From Syntrophaceae bacterium (GTDB lineage: Bacteria > Desulfobacterota > Syntrophia > Syntrophales > Smithellaceae), in NCBI GenBank assembly GCA_018056765.1, contig JAGPFA010000010.1:1-64000 (forward strand): DNA of 64,000 nucleotides. Reading direction: 5' to 3'. Shown here piece after piece: positions 46,386 through 54,415 of this stretch. Every line of letters starts with the position of its first letter. The stretch's first letter is position 1. Below the pieces are notes generated by a model. The model worked only from the letters and a program-made list of their open reading frames with translations. It ran no database searches and was not told where the DNA came from. Both the position numbers and the translations under genes were made by a program.

Positions 46386-47309
46386 ATGCAGCAACAACCA
46401 TATCTGGATACTCTGATCAACACCGGCCAATTTTATTTCAGACATCTGAAAATCACGGGCATTGACAACGAACCAATGGTAAAAATCTTTTCCGCCTCAA
46501 TTCTTGAACAGGAGATCTGTCTGTTTGCCCAAAATGTGACAACTGGCGACGAGTATTGCAGCCTCATCCATCAGAAGCTTACGGCGGCGATGGCCAACGG
46601 GCAGCCCTTTCCGGTGGTACGCTTCGCCGATGGTGAGTACGCTTTTTACAAACCCTCACTCAAATGTAATGGGCTTTACAAGCAGGCGGAGTCGATCAGC
46701 GCCATCCGTCAGGTCATTCCCATGCACGTCGAAGCCATTGCCTATGTAGCATTGCGCGGTCTTTTGGCGCCACTTGTCTTTCCGGGCAACAGCCATAGAA
46801 AGGCATCCGGGTTTTTTTCGTTCTTCAGAAAAAAACCGGATACCGGCGCGACCGATTTCCTCGATTTGCTGAAGAAAAACAATATCCGTCTGACAGTGGA
46901 AAATTACCTGCCCTTTTACGCCCTGTACGCCTATTTAACATCTGATTTGTTCGCTGCCACGATGAACGGGAAAAAGATCTGCATTCTCAATTCAGAATAT
47001 AATCAAAAATCATTTCACGAATGGTTTTCCAGACGCTCCAGTTATCCTGTACTCAATCATGTGAGCGTGCCGGCGGAGTATGTCGCCACTAAATGGGCGG
47101 ACGTCCGTGAGGAGGTGCTGGCCGAGATCCCGCCTGACACTGATTTATGCCTGGTCGGTGCCGGCGTCGGGGCACTGCTCATCTGCGCGGATACCGCCCG
47201 CGAGCTTTCCGTCCCGGCCCTCGATGCGGGACATGTCATCAATATGATGAATGATCAGGTACACAAATCCGGTGCAATCCGTCTGTTTACACTAAGGAAA
47301 CCTTCATGA
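46386..47309 (+). CDS. GT-D (DUF1792)-type glycosyltransferase
   Basis: The protein shows PVVRFADGEYAFY near residue 72, equivalent to the RFGDGE motif of GT-D enzymes. It also has a terminal block LCLVGAGVGALLICADTAREL..ALDAGHVINMM, matching the family's closing nucleotide-sugar segment. That supports a GT-D fold glycosyltransferase. I prefer ATG 46386 (307 residues). An in-frame ATG at 46263 would give 348 residues but lacks a ribosome site. The stop overlaps the next ATG by 4 bp (ATGA), so it is coupled to the CgeB-like gene. Confidence 0.7.
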   Translation: MQQQPYLDTLINTGQFYFRHLKITGIDNEPMVKIFSASILEQEICLFAQNVTTGDEYCSLIHQKLTAAMANGQPFPVVRFADGEYAFYKPSLKCNGLYKQAESISAIRQVIPMHVEAIAYVALRGLLAPLVFPGNSHRKASGFFSFFRKKPDTGATDFLDLLKKNNIRLTVENYLPFYALYAYLTSDLFAATMNGKKICILNSEYNQKSFHEWFSRRSSYPVLNHVSVPAEYVATKWADVREEVLAEIPPDTDLCLVGAGVGALLICADTARELSVPALDAGHVINMMNDQVHKSGAIRLFTLRKPS

Positions 47310-48463
47310 CTTTCCCGGGACGAAAATATCGCCTTCGTTTCCGCGAATGGAAAAACCGGCTCAGGTTGAGGCGCGAGGCAAGGCACTACCTGGGCGAGTT
47401 TCAGAGGCGCGGTCTCACTCTTCCCGATGATGACGGACTGAAGGCCGAACTGCGCGAGGCTTTTCCTAAACTGCACCCCAAACCAAAAGGACAGCTGGAC
47501 ATCATCGCCATCTACCACCACTACAATTGGGAGAATTTTTCACTCAAACCGGCGCTGGAAAAATTCGGCACAGTCCGCCACTGGGACTGGTTTGATAAGT
47601 TCAACCATCTGGAAAAAACCTGGCCGAAAGCCGGTAAATCTCAAATGAACAAGGCTCTGACGAAGCGTGTTGAGGCATGGATGGCCGATAACCCGGCCGA
47701 TGTAATTTTCATGTACGTGTCGGGAATTCTCGTGGAGCCGCAAACCATAGCCGACCTGCGCGCCCACGGCATTCCTCTGCTCAACCTCGCCCTCAACGAC
47801 AAAGAACATTTTGTGGGTAAGGTAAGAGGCGGACGTGCCTTCGGCTCAAGAGACATCTGCCGCCATTTCGACCTGTGCTGGACCAGCACCCAGGACGCCC
47901 TCATCAAGTACCGTGTTGAAGGGGCAAGGCCTGTTTATCTGCCGGAGGGGGCCAACCCGCAAATTCACAAACCCCACGCCCTGGAAAAGACGATCGATGT
48001 TTCCTTTGTCGGCCAGTGCTATGGAAACCGCGCTCAGGTTATAAATGAGCTTTCCCGGCACGGTATCCATGTCCAGGCCTACGGCCACGGCTGGCCTGCA
48101 GGCCCGCTCGCGGTCGAGGAAATGGTCAAGCTTTACTCCAGAAGCAGGATCAATCTGGGATTCGGTGGTGTCGCCGGGCATCAGGACACCTTCTGCCTCA
48201 AAGGGCGCGATTTCGAGATTCCCATGAGCGGCGGCCTTTATCTCACAGAGGACCATCCGGAGCTGACATATGCTTTCCAACCTGGCAAAGAAATATTGAC
48301 TTACCGGGGAATTGATGATCTCGTTAAAAAAATACGCTACTATCTGGATCACCCGTCTGAGGCAGACTCTATCCGCCAAAAAGGTCACGAACGCGCGCTT
48401 AGAGACCATGCCTGGGAAAGCCGGTTTGAAAAGGTATTTCGCCTTTTAGGTATTATGCAATAG
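47306..48463 (+). CDS. CgeB-like GT-B glycosyltransferase
   Basis: This 385-residue enzyme resembles proteins annotated as spore-maturation CgeB or glycosyltransferase (Glyco_trans_1_2). The features are DVIFMYVSGILVEP, IDVSFVGQCYGNRAQVI near residue 230, RINLGFGGV and RDFEIPMSGGLYLTEDHPEL near 310, and a C-terminal HERALRDHAWESRF. The donor-site Glu lies in RDFEIPMSGG. It is translationally coupled to the GT-D gene; the two probably act consecutively on one glycan. It is the last gene before a 261-nt gap. Confidence 0.85.
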   Translation: MTFPGRKYRLRFREWKNRLRLRREARHYLGEFQRRGLTLPDDDGLKAELREAFPKLHPKPKGQLDIIAIYHHYNWENFSLKPALEKFGTVRHWDWFDKFNHLEKTWPKAGKSQMNKALTKRVEAWMADNPADVIFMYVSGILVEPQTIADLRAHGIPLLNLALNDKEHFVGKVRGGRAFGSRDICRHFDLCWTSTQDALIKYRVEGARPVYLPEGANPQIHKPHALEKTIDVSFVGQCYGNRAQVINELSRHGIHVQAYGHGWPAGPLAVEEMVKLYSRSRINLGFGGVAGHQDTFCLKGRDFEIPMSGGLYLTEDHPELTYAFQPGKEILTYRGIDDLVKKIRYYLDHPSEADSIRQKGHERALRDHAWESRFEKVFRLLGIMQ

Positions 48464-48499
48464 TAACATCGGCAAAAGAAAATCCCTGATGCCCTTCGA

Positions 48500-48547
48500 C
48501 GGCAAGATGCTCCCGTATTGAACGAAATAAACAATGGGATCTTGCCG
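48500..48547. promoter_or_regulatory. Long imperfect inverted repeat upstream of MBOAT gene
   Basis: CGGCAAGAT (48500-48508) pairs with ATCTTGCCG (48539-48547). Inner CCC..ATTG (48512-48520) pairs with CAATGGG (48532-48538), giving a long hairpin with an 11-nt loop. There is no U-run after it, so it is not a standard terminator. A second weaker inverted repeat (AGGTT..AACCT) is at 48625-48649. Both lie in the 261-nt spacer before the MBOAT gene. Confidence 0.5.
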
Positions 48548-48724
48548 GACGCGGTGAGGGACGAGTTGGTTTTACGCTGAAATTTGCTAAATATGCTATT
48601 TATTTCGGACCTTGCAAGTAAATCAGGTTTGGTATATAAAACCCAACCTATTTCAAACAGAAGGCGGCTATTCGGGCACGTAAAAGCCGTGGTCAGCCTT
48701 CTAACAAAATCAACTTAAAAAAGC

Positions 48725-50194
48725 ATGCTTTTTAATTCCTACACTTTCATTTTGCTCTTTCTGCCGCTGGCCGCCGCGGGATACTTTCTCCTGCACCGCT
48801 ATGTATCGGCGAAGTGGGCGTTTCTTTTCCTTCTGGCCGCCTCGCTTGGCTTTATGTCTTTGTGGAACCTGCATTTTTCACTGGTCCTGCTTGCATCTGT
48901 TGTAATCAACTTCCTGTGCGGCACCTCTTTGTCCCGGGTGGCGCAAAAGGGCGGCAAAAATAAAAGGATCATTTTTGTCTTGGCAATAGTCTTCAATATT
49001 CTGTATCTGGGTTTTTTTAAATACAGCAATTTTTTCGTCGAAAATATTAATGCCGTTTTTGCCACAGAGATGCCCAGACTCAGCCTTTTACTGCCACTGG
49101 GCATCAGCTTTTACACCTTCATGCAGATTGCCTGGCTCACGGACATCTACCGCCGGGGAGGGTATCGCTATGATTTTCTCAACTACTGCCTTTATGTAAC
49201 TTTCTTTCCCTATGTGATATCAGGGCCTATCGCCTACCATTCGGAAATAATTCCTCAGTTCAAATCTGGAAACGTCGGGATATTTAATCTTGCCAATGTC
49301 TGCCGGGGACTGTTTATCTTTTCGATGGGACTATTCAAAAAAGCGGCCATCGCCGATGCGCTGGCGGTTATCGCCGATGGAGGTTTTGCCGCCACAGGAA
49401 ACCTCACCTTCACCGAGGCGTGGCTCACAAGTCTATCTTATACCATGCAGCTGTACTTTGATTTCAGCGGCTATACCGATATGGCCATCGGCGTTGCCCT
49501 GATTTTCAATATCGAACTGCCGGCAAATTTCAACTCGCCTTACAAGTCACTGGATATCCGCGAATTCTGGCGCCGCTGGCACATCACCCTGTCCAGATTC
49601 CTGCGCGACTATATTTATATTCCGCTGGGAGGCAACCGCGCCGGTGAAGTGAGACTCTATGTCAATTTGATGCTGACTTTTTTAATCGGCGGACTCTGGC
49701 ACGGCGCGGCCTGGACTTTCGTATTCTGGGGTTTCCTGCATGGCGCGGCCCTTTGTCTGCACCGTCTCTGGATGAAAACAGGTATTTCACTTCCGAAAAT
49801 ACCGGCCTGGTTTATCACCTTCAACTTCATCAATGCGGCCTGGGTTTTTTTCCGCGCCTCGAGTATCGGTGATGCCTTCAGGATATTGAAAAGTATGGCC
49901 GGGCTGAACGGAGTGCTCGTCTCTCCAAACCTGGCGGGAAGCGCCTTCTGGCAGAAAATGACCACTTTGGGCGTCCAGTTCGGCCATTGGCGAGCCCATC
50001 TTCCCAAGGCCGAAACAATGGAATATTTTCTGTGTATTTTGCTGATTCCGGTCGTGCTTCTTTTGAAAAATTCGAATCATTACCTCAACCAATTCACGCC
50101 GACATGGAAAAACGCCATGTGGGCTGCTTTGATGCTGACCTGGGGGCTACTTTTACTGAACCGGACAAGCACTTTTTTGTATTTTAATTTTTAG
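48725..50194 (+). CDS. MBOAT O-acyltransferase (AlgI/PatA-like)
   Basis: This integral membrane enzyme of 489 residues has about ten to twelve helices. REFWRRWHITLSRFLRDYIYIPLGG near residue 280 and LIGGLWHGAAWTFVFWG near 320 contain the two MBOAT histidines. The family moves acyl groups across the inner membrane to periplasmic polysaccharide or peptidoglycan. It begins FNSYTFILLFLPLAA, as AlgI/DltB-like proteins do. The next gene, 15 nt downstream, encodes a probable AlgJ/AlgX-like partner. Confidence 0.94.
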   Translation: MLFNSYTFILLFLPLAAAGYFLLHRYVSAKWAFLFLLAASLGFMSLWNLHFSLVLLASVVINFLCGTSLSRVAQKGGKNKRIIFVLAIVFNILYLGFFKYSNFFVENINAVFATEMPRLSLLLPLGISFYTFMQIAWLTDIYRRGGYRYDFLNYCLYVTFFPYVISGPIAYHSEIIPQFKSGNVGIFNLANVCRGLFIFSMGLFKKAAIADALAVIADGGFAATGNLTFTEAWLTSLSYTMQLYFDFSGYTDMAIGVALIFNIELPANFNSPYKSLDIREFWRRWHITLSRFLRDYIYIPLGGNRAGEVRLYVNLMLTFLIGGLWHGAAWTFVFWGFLHGAALCLHRLWMKTGISLPKIPAWFITFNFINAAWVFFRASSIGDAFRILKSMAGLNGVLVSPNLAGSAFWQKMTTLGVQFGHWRAHLPKAETMEYFLCILLIPVVLLLKNSNHYLNQFTPTWKNAMWAALMLTWGLLLLNRTSTFLYFNF

Positions 50195-50209
50195 GCGTGA
50201 GAAAAAAGT

Positions 50210-51292
50210 ATGACAAACAAAAAATGGCTGTCGGCAATGTTAATTATTACAACCATTCTCTCCGCTCTAGTTGTGGGCCTGAATCTCATTGTCGATCACC
50301 ACGCGGTACGTCTTAGTCTCTTCTCCGGCAAAAAAAAATTTCAACAAACTGTTTATCCCCTCGCCATCAATCAGCATATTTTCAATCCAGAATATGTATT
50401 TCGCCGTCCGGGTGAATTTGATTCTTTCCTTTTCGGGTCGTCGCGCACCTCCCAGATTGACGTCTCCAAAATAGCGGCAGGAAAATTTTATAATATGTCC
50501 TACAGCATGGGAATACCCGCCCAGCATCTGGCCATTCTGAGGGCTTTTCTGAAAAAAGGAATGAAAATAAAATATGTCGTGGTCGGGCTGGATGACTTTT
50601 CCTTTAACGTTTCGCGCCCGGACTCGGAAAACACCCGTATAAGGATTATGCATCCGGAGGCGGAAGGACCGGAACGTCTCAAAATATTCTTCACATATTT
50701 TTTTCGAAAACCTGAGCGCCTCGAATTGTCGCAATGGAAAAAAAGAGTGCTCAGGCAGGATTTGAAGGCGGCGTTCACCCTGAGTCATGAAGGGCTTGTT
50801 CTGGGCTGGAGCGACAGGGACCGGCTCCTTGAACAAACGGGGAAGCCTGACTTTGAATACAGGATCAATAAATATAAACCATTGGTATATAATGAAAAAA
50901 AATTCAACGATGCTTTCAGGGCAATTGAAGAGCTAACCCATCTGGCGCAGGATCATGATTTTAGAATAATATTTTTCATAAATCCGTTCTACGACCAAAT
51001 TTATATAAATAATGCGCAACCTTTGTTTGCGGCAAAAAGAAGGCTCGCCAGGCTTACCGATTACTATGACTTCAGCGGCTTTAACACAATCACCACAGAC
51101 CCCTTAAACTATTACGAGGAGAGTCACTACCGCTTCCGCGTCGGCGACATGATTATCGACCGGATATTCGGTATGGCCAAAAGCTCTCCCGACGGTTTCG
51201 GCATACTGGTTACAGCGCAAAATGTGGAGCAGCATCTGGAAAAACAGAAAAGCGATCTGGATAAGTACCTGAAGAAATACCATCTTCAGTGA
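50210..51292 (+). CDS. AlgJ/DltD-like SGNH-type partner of the MBOAT
   Basis: This 360-residue protein has one N-terminal membrane helix (8-28) and a periplasmic domain. SFLFGSSRTSQID near residue 70 is the block I nucleophile loop, with Ser in GSSR. SYSMGIPAQHLAIL follows, and a late NYYEESHYR near 305 gives the histidine box. This fits proteins that complete acyl transfer together with an MBOAT. Function is inferred mainly from the 15-nt spacing after the MBOAT gene and the GSSR/SHYR pair. Confidence 0.72.
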   Translation: MTNKKWLSAMLIITTILSALVVGLNLIVDHHAVRLSLFSGKKKFQQTVYPLAINQHIFNPEYVFRRPGEFDSFLFGSSRTSQIDVSKIAAGKFYNMSYSMGIPAQHLAILRAFLKKGMKIKYVVVGLDDFSFNVSRPDSENTRIRIMHPEAEGPERLKIFFTYFFRKPERLELSQWKKRVLRQDLKAAFTLSHEGLVLGWSDRDRLLEQTGKPDFEYRINKYKPLVYNEKKFNDAFRAIEELTHLAQDHDFRIIFFINPFYDQIYINNAQPLFAAKRRLARLTDYYDFSGFNTITTDPLNYYEESHYRFRVGDMIIDRIFGMAKSSPDGFGILVTAQNVEQHLEKQKSDLDKYLKKYHLQ

Positions 51293-51339
51293 GCTGTTTG
51301 CGGCCGGACCGCGGGTCTTTTAATCAGTCCCAAATCACC

Positions 51340-51978
51340 CTATTCGAGGTCGGTAAAAAAACCCTTAAATTCCGAAGGATCAGCTTTGAGTTCGGCGATA
51401 TCCTTATCCCACCAGGCGGATTCGGTGATTTCATCAATTGTTTTCTGAGAAAAACGGTATCTGATCAATTTTGCCGGGTTGCCGCCGACAATGGCAAAGG
51501 GAGGCACATCTTTGACAACCACACTGCCGGCAGCGATCACCGCCCCGTTACCGATATTGTTGACCGACGGCATGATCGTCACGTTAACGCCGATATAGAC
51601 ATCGTGGCCGATAATCAACTTTTTTCTATAGACATCTGGCATTTTTTCCACTAAACCAAAACAGGGATTAAAGAAAAAAGCGTGGCTGGAGCGGCGGGTG
51701 ATAGGATGGCTGCCGTTGATTACCAGCATCCTTCCGTCAATCGAGCAATAGCGTCCGATCACCGTGCCGGGGGGGAATTCGGTGCGAAAGCAAAAATGGG
51801 AGTACATGCCTACTTCGATGTTATGATACTTAAGAAATATATGGCGTAAAATAAGCGAGGAAAAATCAGCACCCCTTCGCTTCTGGAGTATCTTACGGAT
51901 AATTTTCCTCAGCCTGTCATTGCCGATACCGTAAAGATAGTCGCACAATCTGCACAGCCATTGTGGTTCTGACTTCAT
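51340..51978 (-). CDS. Hexapeptide-repeat O-acetyltransferase
   Basis: This 212-residue protein of the CatB/LacA-type left-handed beta helix has the repeats GTVIGRYCSIDGRMLVINGSHP, IIGHDVYIGVNVTIMPSV and GNGAVIAAGSVVVKDVPPFAIVGGNPAKLIRYRF. The catalytic His is in NGSHP. It probably acetylates a nucleotide sugar or glycan. It converges with the AlgJ-like gene and lies downstream of a GT2 gene on the same strand, separated by a repeat-bearing 253-nt spacer. Confidence 0.9.
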   Translation of the reverse strand: MKSEPQWLCRLCDYLYGIGNDRLRKIIRKILQKRRGADFSSLILRHIFLKYHNIEVGMYSHFCFRTEFPPGTVIGRYCSIDGRMLVINGSHPITRRSSHAFFFNPCFGLVEKMPDVYRKKLIIGHDVYIGVNVTIMPSVNNIGNGAVIAAGSVVVKDVPPFAIVGGNPAKLIRYRFSQKTIDEITESAWWDKDIAELKADPSEFKGFFTDLE

Positions 51979-52057
51979 TTTTTGCTCATTGCCTTAAAAA
52001 TCTGCCGCCCACTGCAACAAAAAACATTTATGCATATAGGCTTTCAGTCCGCAGGCG

Positions 52058-52092
52058 GGCCATTGGTCAACAGTTGCCGGTTACGGGTGGGG
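52058..52092. repeat. Degenerate heptamer array
   Basis: Five consecutive 7-nt units (GGCCATT, GGTCAAC, AGTTGCC, GGTTACG, GGTGGGG) fill part of the spacer between the acetyltransferase and GT2 genes. Read on the other strand they fit the RACY-type heptamers seen at 60183-60245. The match is loose. Confidence 0.4.
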
Positions 52093-52224
52093 CGGTTTCA
52101 CCCCTCTTCTTTCGTCCGGCCCTCGTCTGTGTTCCAAACCATCCTTTTCTAAAGAGGCTGGCATGGATTTTAAACAGGAAGCATTTAAATCTCCCTAAAT
52201 CCCCCTTTGCAAAAGAGAAACTTT

Positions 52225-52252
52225 TCACTTGTCACTTATCACTCGTTACCGG
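52225..52252. repeat. Heptamer array at the 3' end of a GT2 gene
   Basis: Four 7-nt units (TCACTTG, TCACTTA, TCACTCG, TTACCGG) run across the stop codon of the GT2 gene at 52232 and encode its last residues. This is the same class of 7-nt-period sequence as in the 57-60 kb spacers. Confidence 0.6.
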
Positions 52253-53269
52253 CCTTTGGCCTCCGCCCTCTTCAGTCAGCGGGCTAGGCCCGGCAAGCGA
52301 CCCCACAAGACCATATAAGTAGGCACGGACTATTCTTTTCAAATGTTGGTTTTGCCCCGTCTCACGAAACAGGCGGGCAAGGAAACCACTCTTCCGCAGC
52401 TCGGCGTAAATCGCCAGGCGCCGCCTCAGAGAACCGGCTTCGGCAATCAGCCCCAGGAAAATTCTGCCGTGTTCCACTGCCAGCCGCTTCATTATCGCCG
52501 ACACGCGCGGCGCCTCCGCATCCGCCAGTTTCCACAAATGTTCGATCACCATCCTGTAGGCATTGATACGCCTTAACCTGCTCTCTAAAGACATGTCATT
52601 AAGTAACGACCCGGGTGTTGTACGATAATAATAATTGTATTTGGGGGTATAGGCCATTCGTGCTACATTCGGCTGCACCATCACATTCCAGAGCAGATCC
52701 TCGTGGCTGGTTATTTTTTCTACGAAACGTATTTGATGGCGACAAAGCAACTCTCTCCGGACGATATTCATATAAACATAGCCGCTCCACTCTCCGCCGC
52801 TTAAGGCATCCTCCATCCATTCCACACCCGTCTTTGGCTCCTCGGACTTCGGTAAGACGATGAGAAAATGGCCGTCCATGTCACCAGGCTTCTCACGGAA
52901 ACGACAGCCGTTGCATACGCCAAAATCAAGATCATGTTGTATCGCCAATCTGTATAGATCCTCAAGATAGGCAGGCCCGACCGTATCATCCCCATCGATA
53001 AAAACAATATGCGTACCGGAGGCGGCATCAACGCCACTGTTACGCGCCGCAGAAACGCCTGCGTTGTCCTGGTGTATAACCTTCACTCCATCGCGGCTTG
53101 CCGCGTATTCCATCAAAAGTGAACCTGTCTCGTCAGTGGAGCCGTCATTGACAAAGATCGTCTCGAAGCCGCGAAATGTCTGGCTGTCGAGTCCGGCAAA
53201 CAGATCCGGCAACCAACGCGAAACATTATAGGCAGGGATAATCACAGAGATGGGATAATCTACATTCAT
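52232..53269 (-). CDS. Family 2 glycosyltransferase
   Basis: This 345-residue GT2 enzyme has ISVIIPAYNVSRWLPDLFAG at the start, FVNDGSTDETG, NAGVSAARNSGVDAASG and VFIDGDDTV (DxD region near 93). It matches the WcaA/EpsJ-type capsule and O-antigen transferases. The final residues (PLTEEGGG, RPVTSDK) are read from a heptamer repeat, so the natural C-terminus may have been replaced. It lies 54 nt after folD on the same strand. Confidence 0.88.
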   Translation of the reverse strand: MNVDYPISVIIPAYNVSRWLPDLFAGLDSQTFRGFETIFVNDGSTDETGSLLMEYAASRDGVKVIHQDNAGVSAARNSGVDAASGTHIVFIDGDDTVGPAYLEDLYRLAIQHDLDFGVCNGCRFREKPGDMDGHFLIVLPKSEEPKTGVEWMEDALSGGEWSGYVYMNIVRRELLCRHQIRFVEKITSHEDLLWNVMVQPNVARMAYTPKYNYYYRTTPGSLLNDMSLESRLRRINAYRMVIEHLWKLADAEAPRVSAIMKRLAVEHGRIFLGLIAEAGSLRRRLAIYAELRKSGFLARLFRETGQNQHLKRIVRAYLYGLVGSLAGPSPLTEEGGGQRPVTSDK

Positions 53270-53323
53270 TATTTTAACACGGCATGTAACCGTAGCTAAT
53301 GTACACTCCTTTACATGATAGTA

Positions 53324-54175
53324 TCAAGACATTATACGCAAAGCCGCATCGAGTGTATTGCGCATCAACATGGCAATGGTCATCGGCCCCACGCCTCCGG
53401 GAACCGGCGTGATATAGGAAGTCTTGGGAGACACCTCATCAAAAGCGACATCACCTGCGAGCTTGCCGCTTGCCAGACGGTTGACGCCGACATCAATAAC
53501 CACTGCTCCTTTTTTGACCATGTCCCCGGTGATCATGTGCGGCTTGCCGACCGCGGCAATAAGCACGTCGGCCCTCGACGTCACCTGCGGCAGATCTCTG
53601 GTTCTGGAATGACATATCGTCACCGTGGCATGCCGCTCCAGCAGAAGAAGCGCCATGGGTTTCCCCACAATATTGCTGCGGCCGACAACAACCGCTTCCT
53701 TGCCTGCCAGTTCAATTCCTGTGCATGAAATCAGCTCCATAATACCACGGGGCGTACAGGGAACAAACAGAGGCGATCCGGAAACAAGCCCTCCGACGTT
53801 GTATGGATGAAAACCGTCCACATCTTTCAAGGGATCGATCGCGGCAATAACTTTCTTTGTGGAAATATGAACAGGAAGGGGCAACTGAACCAGTATCCCG
53901 TGAATGAGACTGTCTTTGTTGAGCACGTCAATCAGATTCAGCAGTTCCCCCTCGCCGGTAGCGGCGGCCAGCCGGTACTGCCTGGACACAAATCCGGCTT
54001 CCTCACAGGCTTTGGCTTTACGCCCCACATAGATTTCAGAGGCCGGGTCATCACCCACCAATACAACGGCCAGTCCCGGGACAATGCCCGTTTTTTGTTT
54101 TAATAATTTAGCCTCGTCACGAACGGAACCGCGTATTTCACCGGCAATCTTTGTGCCGTCAAGTACAATGGACAT
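53324..54175 (-). CDS. folD: Bifunctional methylene-THF dehydrogenase/cyclohydrolase FolD
   Basis: FolD oxidises 5,10-methylene-THF and opens the methenyl intermediate in one-carbon metabolism. It has 283 residues. The catalytic YVGRKAKACEEAGF has Lys in the usual place, and the active-site loop GILVQLPLPVH is near residue 95. PCTPRGIMELI, VVGRSNIVGKPMALLLL (NADP site) and PVPGGVGPMTIAMLMRNT complete the family pattern. It sits between the glycan locus and a divergent acyl-CoA synthetase-like gene. Confidence 0.97.
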   Translation of the reverse strand: MSIVLDGTKIAGEIRGSVRDEAKLLKQKTGIVPGLAVVLVGDDPASEIYVGRKAKACEEAGFVSRQYRLAAATGEGELLNLIDVLNKDSLIHGILVQLPLPVHISTKKVIAAIDPLKDVDGFHPYNVGGLVSGSPLFVPCTPRGIMELISCTGIELAGKEAVVVGRSNIVGKPMALLLLERHATVTICHSRTRDLPQVTSRADVLIAAVGKPHMITGDMVKKGAVVIDVGVNRLASGKLAGDVAFDEVSPKTSYITPVPGGVGPMTIAMLMRNTLDAALRIMS

Positions 54176-54380
54176 ATCACTCCTTATTTTTTATATATAT
54201 TCCGTCTTTTTGCTTTTTGATGCTGAAGGCATCCGGTCTTTATGCTTATGAACAGTATATCTTAGGACAAAAATGCGGCAACAGCAAGAAGAAAAACAAT
54301 CCCCCGGCAACAAGGGAAAAAAGAAGATTATCCCCGACAAATATTTAAATTCAGATTCTTGCAAAAATTCAGCTTCTCTG

Positions 54381-54402
54381 CTAAAAATACGAAAATTTTT
54401 AG
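54381..54402 (+). promoter_or_regulatory. Hairpin touching the ribosome-binding site
   Basis: CTAAAAAT (54381-54388) pairs with ATTTTTAG (54395-54402) around a 6-nt loop. The 3' arm runs into the AGGAGG ribosome-binding site at 54401-54406 of the acyl-CoA synthetase-like gene. The stem is AT-only apart from one pair, so it could melt with temperature. Regulatory function is inference. Confidence 0.4.
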
Positions 54403-54415
54403 GAGGCGATGGGTC

